A stretch of DNA of 64,000 bases from positions 186,001-250,000 of the forward strand of contig NZ_JAFCJE010000007.1 of assembly GCF_018131185.1 (NCBI RefSeq), read 5' to 3'. Shown here one piece after another: positions 25,701 to 33,891 of this stretch (position 1 is the first letter of the stretch; every line of letters starts with the position of its first letter). A program made the translations under genes and the position numbers. Source of the DNA: Bradyrhizobium diazoefficiens. GTDB lineage: Bacteria; Pseudomonadota; Alphaproteobacteria; Rhizobiales; Xanthobacteraceae. Under the pieces are notes generated by a model. It did not search any database and was not told where the DNA came from. It saw only the letters and a list, made by a program, of their open reading frames with translations.

Positions 25701-26903
25701 TTAGACCCCACGTGCCGGGCCGAGGTGCTGCTTGACGAAGGATTCCAGATTGCCCCCCGAGAACAGATGTCCCGCCACGCCGGCCGCCTGCGCCGCTTCC
25801 ATGTCGCTTTCCTTGTCCCCGATCACCATGCTGCCCGTCATGTCGACGGGGAAGCGTTTGACGAGATCGGTGATCATGCCGGGCGCCGGCTTGCGTCGGT
25901 CGCTCATTCGGCAATAGCGCGCAACGGTCCCGTCGGGGTGGTCAGGGCAATATTCGAACGCATCGATATGCGCGCCGATCAGCGCCATCTCGTCCGCCAT
26001 CCAGCGGTGCAGCGTGAGGACGTGGTGCTCTTCGTAGTAGCCGCGTGCGACGCCTGATTGATTGGTGATGACGAAGGCAAAATAGCCGGCGTCGTTGACG
26101 GCTTTCACGGCCTCGCGTGCCCCTTCGATCCATTCGAGCTTGTGCGTCTCGAAAGTGTATCCTGAATCGTGGTTGAGCACGCCGTCGCGATCGAAGAACA
26201 CGGCCGGCCGCCGTAGCTGCTCCCGCAACTCGCGATCGGCACGTGCGAAATCGTCGGGAATTCCGATGTCGATGAAGTACCCGCGATAGGCCGTACCGCG
26301 CAGTGTGCCGGACGCGGAAAGGCTGGGGAAGACATCCTGCTCGAGCGATGCGGGAAGTTCTACGATGTCGGCAAGGATGGATTTGTCGACGACATAGATC
26401 CCGGCATTGACCGGTCCCGTGGCGCCCGCGCCGGGAGCGATGAAATCACGCACGACGTCGCCATCGAGAACCACGCGCCCGTAGCGGTCCCCGACGACGC
26501 CGTCGCGAAGCGCCATGTGGACGCGGCCGCCATGCGCGCGTGAGATCAGATCGAGCAGGTTGAAGTCAAACAGCGAATCGCCGTTGAGCAGCAGGAACCG
26601 GTCGTGCAGCAGGTCGCGCGCATGCACCAGCGCGCCGCCGGTGCCGAGCGGCTCGATCTCGCGCGACACGAGGATCTTTGCCCGGCCCTTGCTCTTCTCG
26701 GCATAATGGCTCTCGACGATCTCGGCCTTGTGTCCGGCAAGCAGGAGAATCTCGTCGAACACGTCATAGCGCACGAGTTCGTCGATCAGCGTGTCGAGAA
26801 ACGGCCGCCCGCCAATCTCGAGCATTGGCTTGGGAACCAGCTTGGTGCGCTCACCTAGCCGTGTGCCGAGCCCTCCGACGAGGATGACGGCCTGTCTCAG
26901 CAT
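25701..26903 (-). CDS. Fused sugar-phosphate nucleotidyltransferase and GmhB-like HAD phosphatase
   Basis: Bifunctional protein of 400 residues. Residues 1-228 are an HddC/RmlA-like nucleotidyltransferase (ILVGGLGTRLGERTKLVPKPMLEIGGRPF, LLNGDSLFDFN). Residues 230-395 are a HAD-IIIA phosphatase like GmhB: FFDRDGVLNHDSG (nucleophile and acid Asp), TNQSGVARGYY, RRKPAPGM and IGDKESDM. This pairs the last two steps of GDP-D-glycero-D-manno-heptose synthesis (heptose 1,7-bisphosphate phosphatase and guanylyltransferase). The GmhB zinc site appears reduced: YCPDHP supplies Cys and His and a third Cys is in YCRMS, but the fourth ligand, usually a second Cys in CxC, is missing. Heptose is the likeliest substrate class, not proven. 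Confidence 0.82.
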   Translation of the reverse strand: MLRQAVILVGGLGTRLGERTKLVPKPMLEIGGRPFLDTLIDELVRYDVFDEILLLAGHKAEIVESHYAEKSKGRAKILVSREIEPLGTGGALVHARDLLHDRFLLLNGDSLFDFNLLDLISRAHGGRVHMALRDGVVGDRYGRVVLDGDVVRDFIAPGAGATGPVNAGIYVVDKSILADIVELPASLEQDVFPSLSASGTLRGTAYRGYFIDIGIPDDFARADRELREQLRRPAVFFDRDGVLNHDSGYTFETHKLEWIEGAREAVKAVNDAGYFAFVITNQSGVARGYYEEHHVLTLHRWMADEMALIGAHIDAFEYCPDHPDGTVARYCRMSDRRKPAPGMITDLVKRFPVDMTGSMVIGDKESDMEAAQAAGVAGHLFSGGNLESFVKQHLGPARGV

Positions 26904-26987
26904 GATGTGCTCTTTTGATGGTGTGGACGGTGGTGCCTAACGCAATCTGCGACAATGCGAGGGACAATTTCAATCCCATTTCCACGA

Positions 26988-29495
26988 TCAGCGTGAACAG
27001 GGAATGCGAACGACGATCGCCTGCCTGTTGGCGAACAGCACCGGAAACGGGCTTGCGCGAAGCGCATCGGCGATAGCGGGCTCCATCGGCTCGACAGGAG
27101 GAAAATAGCTCAGACGCTGGTCGGCCGCGAGATGTGTCCACGCGATCGTGCGGGGCGTGATGATCGCGACGAGGTTCCAGGCGTTCTCACCCGTCGCCAG
27201 GATGTTCGTGATCGTGGACTTGGCTTGCTCGGCGGGCATTTCCGGGCTTCCGGACGCGATGAGGTCGGAAGAGGGCGGGGCCGCCTTCCGGACCGCTGCG
27301 GGCACGGTGCGGACAGATTTCATGATTCCGCCCAACGCGTCGACCCTTCGCATCTGGAAGAAGGCCTCCGAATTGATCGCCCCCACCAGGGGAGCGATCA
27401 AGCTGCACGTGCTTTCGAGCCGCTGATGTCCTTCGGTCGGCTGCAGGATCGTGCGCACCACCGATTTTGTCCGCTTCGCGACCGCTTCGTTCACGGTGTC
27501 CAGATTGGAGAACAGATAGGCGGCCGGTGCGCCCGTGATGGCCTGGACCATGCCCAATGTATACGGATCCGAGAGAAGGATGCCCTTTCGCAGGTTGCCG
27601 CGGGCCCAGCGTGCGACTTCAAGATCGTCGGCGTTGTAATGGGAAATGACCTCAGTGCGGTCCGGAAGCGCACCGTAACTGTAGCTTCTAACAATGCCTG
27701 ACAGGCCGATCTTGTCGATCGCCATGCCCAACCCCACGACCCCGGCGAGACTGTAAATGTAGACCCGTCTCAACCGGGCCAGGGTCAATAGTGCGAGCGC
27801 CGTGAGCAGTACGATGCCTGCGATTTCCGTCGGTCGCAGGAATGACTGGTAGCCGGCAAAAGGCAGGTCGGTCCGCCACGCAAACGCGTAGATCAAGACC
27901 ACAAGGGCGGTCGCAAGCACCGCGACCGCCGCCGCAACCAGGGCCCGTCGGGATCGGGGAGGGTTGGAATCGATCAGTAACTGACAGAAAGTCTCGGTGG
28001 CCGTGATCGTCAGCAACGACAATATGATTGTGCTGATGCGATACAGGAAAGGGAAGCCCGAGAGAGCGGCCAGCATCAGGCCGCAGCCGGCAATCCAGGA
28101 CCACACGAGTGTCAGGAAGCTTTCGGTTTGAGGTCCGATCGCGCCCGAGGGACTACGGAGGACCGGTCGGGTCATCCACCACCATGCGACGCCCAGCGTG
28201 ATGCAAATGGTGAAAAGCGGGCCCATCGCCCTGCCAAGCTCGATCATCGCGACCTGCGGCCCGGAGCCCAGGAACAGCTCTTCACCGCCCTCGATCCGTC
28301 TGCCCAGAATTAGGCCAGTGATCGGGGAGAACGTGTCATTGGCGCTCATCGGCGGAATGTAGCCGAAGCGCATTCCTGCAACGCCGATGACAATTCCGGC
28401 AATGATCAGGGGCAGCGCGAAGGAAAGAAATCGCAGGACCGAGATGCTGGCGGATGGCCATACGGAAATCACCCGCACGATGGCAAGATAGAGAAGCCAG
28501 CAGACCAGGACTGTTGGAACGAACAGAAAGGAACCGCGGTGTGCAAGCAGCAGCGTTGCTGGCCAGATGCAACCAAGAAAGAGAAGCCCTGCATATCTTC
28601 GCGTGTTGCCCAGGATCCTCACCACGAGTAACCCGGCCATGAGTAACGCAAGTACAAGCGTGTTGTTGTTGAATGCGAACGCGAGCAGAAGCGTTGCACC
28701 GGCGATAGCCGTCAGCAGCAAGACAGATCGTGTCGACAGATCGTTTGCGTGCCGCTCGGCATTGTTCATCAGCACGCCGAGAAACACGACACTGCTGGCG
28801 ACAGCCAGGCTACCGTTTGTCATCAGGACGATAGCGTTGCCGGTCGCGGCAAAGAAGAAGGAGATCCACTTTCGCGGGGACGTGGAATAGATGCCTTGCA
28901 CGAAGGCGTAGGACGCCAACAGGAAGAACAGGATTGAGAAGAAGCGATATGTCCAGTGGAATCTCAGAAGATCCAAGCCGAGCGTTCCAGCGAGGGAGCC
29001 TGCGAGGGCCGAGCGAAGATCGACATAGGATTGGGCGGCGTAGGGATTGATGACCCCACCGTCGGCGTACTCCTGCGCGGTCTTCATCCAGTGAACATCC
29101 GCGCCGATGTCCCCGTAAGGAAAGCTCGAAAATGCGCCGAAGGACCACCACCACGTCAGGAGCGCGATCGGCACCGCCAGGATGCACCAAGTAGCCGCGG
29201 CGCGTGTCTCTCCGGGGCCGAGGCGCCAGTAGGGCCATGACCATGCAAGGCCGAAGCCGGAGACGGCAAGCATTGCGGCGAGGTGGAGCCTCATATCGCT
29301 TACGAATAGCGAGAGTAGTCCGAGCAGGATGCCCGTTGTCGAGGCGCCAACCGTAAATCCGAGAACGACGAACTGAGCCCTCGTGAATCGGCACACCTCG
29401 ACGAATTTCGTTGAGGCAATGGCCAGAATCGAAAACCCGGTGCCGAGCTGTATCAGGAAGAACAGGAACGTCAGGACAAATGTGGTCGTCCACAT
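26988..29495 (-). CDS. Large polytopic membrane protein, candidate GT-C glycosyltransferase or polymerase
   Basis: 835 residues with around 14 hydrophobic segments in the first 620 residues and a soluble C-terminal part of about 200 residues. The first extracytoplasmic loop contains GDIGADVHWMKTAQEYADGG, an acidic loop reminiscent of GT-C enzymes, but I do not recognise a named family. The ATG at 29495 puts a membrane segment immediately at the N-terminus (MWTTTFVLTFLFFLIQ); a TTG at 29573 would overlap the methyltransferase gene. It lies between a methyltransferase and the nucleotidyltransferase-HAD fusion. A Wzy-like polymerase or a periplasmic sugar transferase are both plausible. Confidence 0.55.
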   Translation of the reverse strand: MWTTTFVLTFLFFLIQLGTGFSILAIASTKFVEVCRFTRAQFVVLGFTVGASTTGILLGLLSLFVSDMRLHLAAMLAVSGFGLAWSWPYWRLGPGETRAAATWCILAVPIALLTWWWSFGAFSSFPYGDIGADVHWMKTAQEYADGGVINPYAAQSYVDLRSALAGSLAGTLGLDLLRFHWTYRFFSILFFLLASYAFVQGIYSTSPRKWISFFFAATGNAIVLMTNGSLAVASSVVFLGVLMNNAERHANDLSTRSVLLLTAIAGATLLLAFAFNNNTLVLALLMAGLLVVRILGNTRRYAGLLFLGCIWPATLLLAHRGSFLFVPTVLVCWLLYLAIVRVISVWPSASISVLRFLSFALPLIIAGIVIGVAGMRFGYIPPMSANDTFSPITGLILGRRIEGGEELFLGSGPQVAMIELGRAMGPLFTICITLGVAWWWMTRPVLRSPSGAIGPQTESFLTLVWSWIAGCGLMLAALSGFPFLYRISTIILSLLTITATETFCQLLIDSNPPRSRRALVAAAVAVLATALVVLIYAFAWRTDLPFAGYQSFLRPTEIAGIVLLTALALLTLARLRRVYIYSLAGVVGLGMAIDKIGLSGIVRSYSYGALPDRTEVISHYNADDLEVARWARGNLRKGILLSDPYTLGMVQAITGAPAAYLFSNLDTVNEAVAKRTKSVVRTILQPTEGHQRLESTCSLIAPLVGAINSEAFFQMRRVDALGGIMKSVRTVPAAVRKAAPPSSDLIASGSPEMPAEQAKSTITNILATGENAWNLVAIITPRTIAWTHLAADQRLSYFPPVEPMEPAIADALRASPFPVLFANRQAIVVRIPCSR

Positions 29496-29550
29496 CGGGA
29501 GATCTCTACAATGGGCTTCTGCCAAACAAAGGGCGATCTTCAGTTTCCTA

Positions 29551-30423
29551 TCAATGTGCGGCCGGGCGGCCAACGATCAGCGAGCCGAGCGTAAAAAGGT
29601 CCTCTTCGGAGAAGTCTCTGAAACATGGTGCCAGTCGCTCCAGGATATGCTGTTCCGGCGGCCGGCGGTCGGGTTGGTCGCTCAGCAGTTGAAACCCTGC
29701 CTCCCTGAACAGCTGTAGATATTCGCTGTGGCGCAAACGATTGACGTATTGGAAGCGCGACTGGAAAGGCGCCCAATCCTCCTCGGAATAGGTCAGGAAG
29801 TTGAACGAACTGATGGACGGATCGAAGCCCTTGAAATGATCGCCATAGTCGATCTGCATGAGGATCAGTCCGTCAGGACGCATGATGCGTCGCAGCTCCT
29901 TCAAGATTGCCGCGATGTCGCGCTTGGGAATGTGCTCGAGCGTTTCGACGGAGACCGCGCAGTCGATCGAGGCGGCGGGCAGGCCGGTCGTCCGGGCATC
30001 GGACGGTGCGCGATAGTCGATCCTCCACGAAGGCTCGAGATCCTCCAGGGAATTTATCTCGGGGTGGTCAGTGCCGCTCAGTCGAGAAACGATGGCGGCG
30101 TTGGAGCGGATCAGTTCCAGCTTGGCCAAGCGCTCGATGTCGACGGTGATGAAGCGCCGTGCGCCGTGGGCGCTGAAAGCCAGCGGAACGATCAGATCGC
30201 GTCCTGCGCCGAACTCGAAGCAGGTCGAATCCCGCAGCGGCCGCAAGCTGTACGTCTCGTGGACTGCCAGTAGCCGCTGGGCAAGGGTGTAGATGGATCT
30301 GACCTGCTTCTCGGGTCGTGGCAGTCGTCGTGTGACGTAGCGCTGCAGGGCATAGTGCAAGTCTTCGCCCCAGGGGATATTCGACAGCACCGAGAACGCT
30401 CGCGCCTTTGTCTGCCAGCGCAC
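29551..30423 (-). CDS. Class I SAM-dependent methyltransferase
   Basis: 290 residues. Motif I is CFEFGAGRDLIVPLAF near residue 70, with TVDIERLAKLELI as strand 2, CAVSVETLEHIPKRDI as motif IV and LRRIMRPDGLILMQIDYGDHF as strand 5. It closes with a short C-terminal tail, and the string LTYSEEDWAPFQSRFQYVNRLR occurs in sugar and lipid methyltransferases of surface loci. Starts with GTG at 30423, preceded by GAGGAA eight bases upstream. It is the first full gene of a minus-strand operon (methyltransferase, membrane protein, nucleotidyltransferase-HAD) and lies directly behind a 21-codon leader frame and a promoter shared with the operon starting at 43082. Confidence 0.78.
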   Translation of the reverse strand: MRWQTKARAFSVLSNIPWGEDLHYALQRYVTRRLPRPEKQVRSIYTLAQRLLAVHETYSLRPLRDSTCFEFGAGRDLIVPLAFSAHGARRFITVDIERLAKLELIRSNAAIVSRLSGTDHPEINSLEDLEPSWRIDYRAPSDARTTGLPAASIDCAVSVETLEHIPKRDIAAILKELRRIMRPDGLILMQIDYGDHFKGFDPSISSFNFLTYSEEDWAPFQSRFQYVNRLRHSEYLQLFREAGFQLLSDQPDRRPPEQHILERLAPCFRDFSEEDLFTLGSLIVGRPAAH

Positions 30424-30424
30424 G

Positions 30425-30490
30425 TCAGCGGTTCCTCGGCGGAATGGACGCCGTGATTGGAGTGATGCGCACGAGCAGTCGCTGAAGCAC
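30425..30490 (-). pseudogene. 21-codon leader frame resembling the severed start of a CBS-kinase gene
   Basis: A GTG-initiated frame (VLQRLLVRITP...) ends in TGA one base before the GTG of the methyltransferase. Its start context (CTGGATCAAAACC-GTG-CTT) and first codons match those of the CBS-GHMP kinase gene at 43082 (CTGGACCCCAAAAC-GTG-CTT, protein VLERTLV). After about eight codons the similarity stops. The simplest reading is a decayed or replaced duplicate of that gene start; a functional leader peptide that couples ribosomes into the methyltransferase is the alternative, since its AGGAAC codons form the methyltransferase ribosome-binding site. Confidence 0.4.
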
Positions 30491-30561
30491 GGTTTTGATC
30501 CAGGATAGGCCGATGTTCCGGCCTGTTTTCAAGCGGGTACCAGGTCCCGTAGCCGGATTCG

Positions 30562-30590
30562 GTCATACGGGAGCCGCAGGGGCATTGCAA
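30562..30590 (-). promoter_or_regulatory. Promoter block B, copy of the block at 43133-43161
   Basis: Minus-strand TTGCAA (-35, 30585-30590), 17-bp spacer, TATGAC (-10, 30562-30567). The block aligns with block A (43133-43161 and flank) at 26 of 31 positions, including the spacer (the CCTGC, GCTCCCGTAT core), so more than the two hexamers is conserved. It would drive the operon 30423 to 25701 with an RNA leader of about 130 nt. Confidence 0.6.
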
Positions 30591-30865
30591 GGATTCCAGG
30601 GCAGGGAAGTCGTGGGCGCCTGTACAGCATCATCTTGTCCGGCTGCCGCGCGTTTTCCGGCTGCCACGCGGCTGAAGAAAACCGGCTGCTCGTGAGCATG
30701 ACGACGGTGCTCGTGCCGTGGCTTTCGAGCTGCGCGATGCGACGCCGTTCCCGGTTGATTCTCCTGTCGGCTCAGCGTAAACAAGCCTGAAATCGCGTCG
30801 ACGTTTTAGCATGCGGGCAAGAACATCGCGTATGATTTGTCCAGAGCCGCCGGCCGGTTCGGTCC

Positions 30866-31642
30866 ATGCCGATCCCTTGCTCTCCCGCCGAGTCCTGTCG
30901 CATGCCCGGTGAATTGCTGATTGGCGAGGCCGTCGCAAGGGGCTATCCGCCCGCCGTGCTATACCTGCGCAACGACGAGATCGTCACGACGGAAATCTGC
31001 GCCTTCAACTACTTCTCGGTTTTCATGAAGGATCATCCGGAGGTGGATGCTCATGTCTGGCTCTTCGACGGGGCGGGCAAGCCGGCCGGATATTTCCACA
31101 GGGAACTCGGCGTCAACGGACAATTGCAATTGCAGACGTCGGAGCTGTGTTCACGCGTTTCGGGAACGGTCGCGATGACGCTGGTCCCGAAGCACGAGAC
31201 CAAGCTTCGTCCCGGACGGAAGGTGACGACCGGCTATTACGCACAATATTTCTCGCAGCACGGCGCGATAACGCTGTCGCACGAGCGCGAACCGGTCGCC
31301 GCAGCGCCGTTCCCGACCTCCGCCTGGATGCAATCCTATCTTACGCGGTTCTTGAAGGAGTCCGGCGTGGTGCTCGTGAACTCCTGCATCGCATCCGAGG
31401 GCGTCTCGGTCGGGACGGCCAGGCTCGTGGCCCTGGACGGCACCGAATTGGGTCAGCGTGCGCTGCCTGAGATCGCACCGATGGGCGCCGTTCGCATCGG
31501 CACGCTGGACCTTTTCCCCGAGGCTGAAGGGCTGATCGGCGCGGCCGAAGGTTTCGCCCTGGAGTTCAAGGGAACCAACATCGCCAGTCCGTTCAGTTAT
31601 TATGAATTTGCCAACGGCAAGTTCAGCCTGCATCATTTTTAG
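30866..31642 (+). CDS. Uncharacterised protein, paralogue of the next gene
   Basis: 258 residues, no signal peptide, no membrane segment, rich in alternating hydrophobic residues that suggest a beta-sandwich. I do not recognise a domain. The segment GVVLVNSCIASEGVSVGTAR with EIAPMGAVRIGTLDLFP near residues 170-215 aligns with SVLLINHSSDPEYAHSARPT and EIPPLGAREMSVVDMFG of the downstream protein, so the two share a common ancestor. Start is uncertain: ATG at 30866 or 30902 (MPGELLIG); neither has a strong ribosome-binding site. First gene of a three-gene plus-strand unit facing away from the methyltransferase operon. Location in the cluster suggests a role in the glycan, nothing more specific. 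Confidence 0.6.
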   Translation: MPIPCSPAESCRMPGELLIGEAVARGYPPAVLYLRNDEIVTTEICAFNYFSVFMKDHPEVDAHVWLFDGAGKPAGYFHRELGVNGQLQLQTSELCSRVSGTVAMTLVPKHETKLRPGRKVTTGYYAQYFSQHGAITLSHEREPVAAAPFPTSAWMQSYLTRFLKESGVVLVNSCIASEGVSVGTARLVALDGTELGQRALPEIAPMGAVRIGTLDLFPEAEGLIGAAEGFALEFKGTNIASPFSYYEFANGKFSLHHF

Positions 31643-31652
31643 GGGCGCATTC

Positions 31653-32576
31653 GTGACACGTTTCTCGTCCAGTCCCTGGAAGCCCTACGAGCCCCGATTC
31701 ATGTTTCCGACTTTCGCGGGTGTCGAGTCGCGCATGGGTTTCTCGATCCCTGCCTGGTACCGTCCGGTCGACGTCAGGTATCTTCGTAGCCTCGTCGCCG
31801 GCAGCCTGCGCAAGAATCTTCGTGAAACGGTCAAGGATCTCGTGCCCGAGCTCGCCAGTCTGGTCGCCTCGGGCTTCAGCAAGAAGCTCCGGTTCAGGCT
31901 ACACATCCTGTCGCGCGATGGCGAGTACCGGGCGACCTACGCGTTTCCGGAAAGCTACGCGCCTGGCGCCTCCGTCGAGATCGAGCTGTCGCGCCTTTTC
32001 GCCTCGCTCGAGCTGCCGCAGGACGATTATCTGGTCATTGCCGTGATGTCGCGCGGCCGCATGGACGGCTTCCGATCCTCGCCTGCCAGCTATTCGATGA
32101 CCTATGTCGATCGGGACAACGTCGCGATCTACCGCACCGGCGCGTTTGCCCGCCCCTTGAACGAGGGCAGGCTCAAGGCGCATGTCGGGTTCACCGGAAT
32201 TAATCCGAAGATCATTGCGACCAGTGACATCGTCAGCAGCGTGTTGCTGATCAATCACTCCTCTGATCCCGAATATGCTCATTCGGCGCGGCCGACCTCG
32301 AAGCTGATCCGCGAGGATGGCGAGCAGATCGAGGGCGATTTCGGCGAAATTCCTCCGCTCGGTGCGCGCGAGATGTCGGTCGTCGACATGTTCGGCAGTC
32401 GCGTGTTCGATTTTCTCAAGCCGTTCGGCGGTCGCGGGACCACGGTTACCACTTGCGTCGGAATGACGCTCGCCAGCCTGCACTTGCAGCGCACGAACGA
32501 CAATCGGCGGACGTTGCTGGGCATCGAACACTCGCGTCCGGCGCACATGAATCTCGCCGGTATTCTGCAGCATTAG
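31653..32576 (+). CDS. Uncharacterised protein, paralogue of the preceding gene
   Basis: 307 residues, soluble, no recognisable catalytic motif. The N-terminus (SSSPWKPYEPRFMFPTFAG) is Pro- and aromatic-rich; the body again looks all-beta with the string VEIELSRLFASLELPQDDYLV and the shared C-terminal segment described for its neighbour. The GTG at 31653 is preferred because AGGGG lies 7 bp upstream and it begins 10 bp after the previous stop; the open frame extends to 31602 inside the previous gene. The pair probably form a heteromer or act in sequence, as tandem paralogues often do; function unknown. Confidence 0.6.
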   Translation: MTRFSSSPWKPYEPRFMFPTFAGVESRMGFSIPAWYRPVDVRYLRSLVAGSLRKNLRETVKDLVPELASLVASGFSKKLRFRLHILSRDGEYRATYAFPESYAPGASVEIELSRLFASLELPQDDYLVIAVMSRGRMDGFRSSPASYSMTYVDRDNVAIYRTGAFARPLNEGRLKAHVGFTGINPKIIATSDIVSSVLLINHSSDPEYAHSARPTSKLIREDGEQIEGDFGEIPPLGAREMSVVDMFGSRVFDFLKPFGGRGTTVTTCVGMTLASLHLQRTNDNRRTLLGIEHSRPAHMNLAGILQH

Positions 32577-32606
32577 CTGGACGGGCCAATTTTCGGGGCG
32601 AGGGTG

Positions 32607-33797
32607 ATGTTGTCATCAAGTGGCGCACTTGGACGATTGTGGAGCTCTGAGGCGGTCGTGAAGACCCCACCTCTCGGCCTGGTACTCGGGTTCTGGATTG
32701 TCTCGAACGTTCTGGTCATTGCTTGGTATTGGGTAAATATATCCGACAGGTATCTCCCGGGTCTGCTGCGGTACGCCGGAATAGCCTTCTACGTGGCCGT
32801 CGCACTCGTTCCGCTACTGCTTCTGTTCAAGGTGAGAAGAAGCTTCTTCAATCCGGTCACGCTGGGACTGCTCGTCAGTTGCTGCCTTGCGCTGTCCATC
32901 ACTGCACACGAAGCCAACTTGCTTCGCGAGCAACTGCAGTTCAGTCTCGATCGCGAGCGCGAGTTTGCCCATACGGACGCAGTCGAGGGCGTCATGCGAC
33001 CGTTGTTCGCCAAGATTACCGAGGCCTACGTCCAGATACTCGGCGACGATCGTACCCACGGGGGCTCGACCTTCTACACCCACATCGTCGCCAACTACCT
33101 GTTCGATTCCCTCTCGTTCCTCGCCGTATTTGCGTTGGCGACGCTGCTTCTCTCGCCGACTGCGACATGGCTCTGCCTGCTCACCTTTGCGTTCTACACG
33201 CAGATCGCGATCTATCCGGGACGCATGGGTCCCGTGTTCATCGCGGGCGGGTTGTTGTGGCAGCTCTTTCTGCTGACGTCGCGGCGATATCCCGCCGCGA
33301 TCATTTCAGGACTGATCATCAGCTTCGGGCGGACCGACGTCGTGTTCGCTTCAGCGTTCTCGCTTCTGAGCCTTGCAGCTTTCGAGCGGCGATGGCCGAC
33401 CCTGAAGGAATGGGCTGTGTTCGGGCTGCTGATCGGTATCTCACTGGCCGTGCCGAAGGCGCTGATCTGGATGCATCCGGGAACGGACTACAAATCGTTC
33501 CTGGTCACGAATGGCGACTTCAGCAAGCTGGTTGGAAATCTGCAGACCATGAAACTCGTGGTCGCGATCGCAAGTCCCGTACTCGCGATCGCGATCGTGA
33601 GGACGTTTGCGTTGACCCGAACGATCGCCGTGGTCGGTTCGGCGTGTCTGGTCCATGTCGGGCTCGTCTTTTTCATCGCGGATTTCTCCGAGACGCGGCT
33701 CATCATACCCGGACTGGCGGGGCTCGTGTTCGTGGCGAGTGAAGGACTTGGGAAATTGCTGGAAGGCAAGAATGACGAGCAAGCCGGCAGCAATTGA
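32607..33797 (+). CDS. Polytopic membrane protein of unknown function
   Basis: 396 residues with about nine hydrophobic segments (first one LVLGFWIVSNVLVIAWYW near residue 27). Between segments 3 and 4 is a large loop with HEANLLREQLQF and DDRTHGGSTFYTHIVANYLF, which may be extracytoplasmic; the closing stretch is ETRLIIPGLAGLVFVASEGL. The overall look resembles glucosyltransferase-like or mannosyltransferase membrane proteins of polysaccharide loci, but no DxD/EHDD-type motif stands out. GTG at 32604 or 32658 are alternative starts. Third gene of the plus-strand unit. Confidence 0.55.
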   Translation: MLSSSGALGRLWSSEAVVKTPPLGLVLGFWIVSNVLVIAWYWVNISDRYLPGLLRYAGIAFYVAVALVPLLLLFKVRRSFFNPVTLGLLVSCCLALSITAHEANLLREQLQFSLDREREFAHTDAVEGVMRPLFAKITEAYVQILGDDRTHGGSTFYTHIVANYLFDSLSFLAVFALATLLLSPTATWLCLLTFAFYTQIAIYPGRMGPVFIAGGLLWQLFLLTSRRYPAAIISGLIISFGRTDVVFASAFSLLSLAAFERRWPTLKEWAVFGLLIGISLAVPKALIWMHPGTDYKSFLVTNGDFSKLVGNLQTMKLVVAIASPVLAIAIVRTFALTRTIAVVGSACLVHVGLVFFIADFSETRLIIPGLAGLVFVASEGLGKLLEGKNDEQAGSN

Positions 33798-33891
33798 GGC
33801 CGCGGGCGATCGCGTACTGATGGATGCGTTTTGTTTTTTCAGCGATGGCAGGCCGGTTCTGGTTGAATCGGAAAACCATGGGCGCTTGCGG

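Larger units (their letters stand above)
30424..30865. other. 442-bp divergent intergenic region between methyltransferase and uncharacterised gene
   Basis: Besides the leader frame and promoter block B, it contains three copies of CCGGCTGC at 30639, 30657 and 30682, the last two enclosed by a GTTTTC/GAAAAC inverted repeat (30652-30657 and 30677-30682). A TATGAT box at 30831-30836 lies 30 bp before the ATG at 30866 and may be the -10 of the plus-strand trio; I see no good -35 for it. No further coding capacity is convincing. Confidence 0.45.

Noticed and set aside
30425..30490. Treating the 21-codon frame as a classical attenuator leader peptide
   Set aside because: There is no run of a single regulatory amino acid and no terminator/antiterminator pair was recognised; similarity to the CBS-kinase start is the better explanation.
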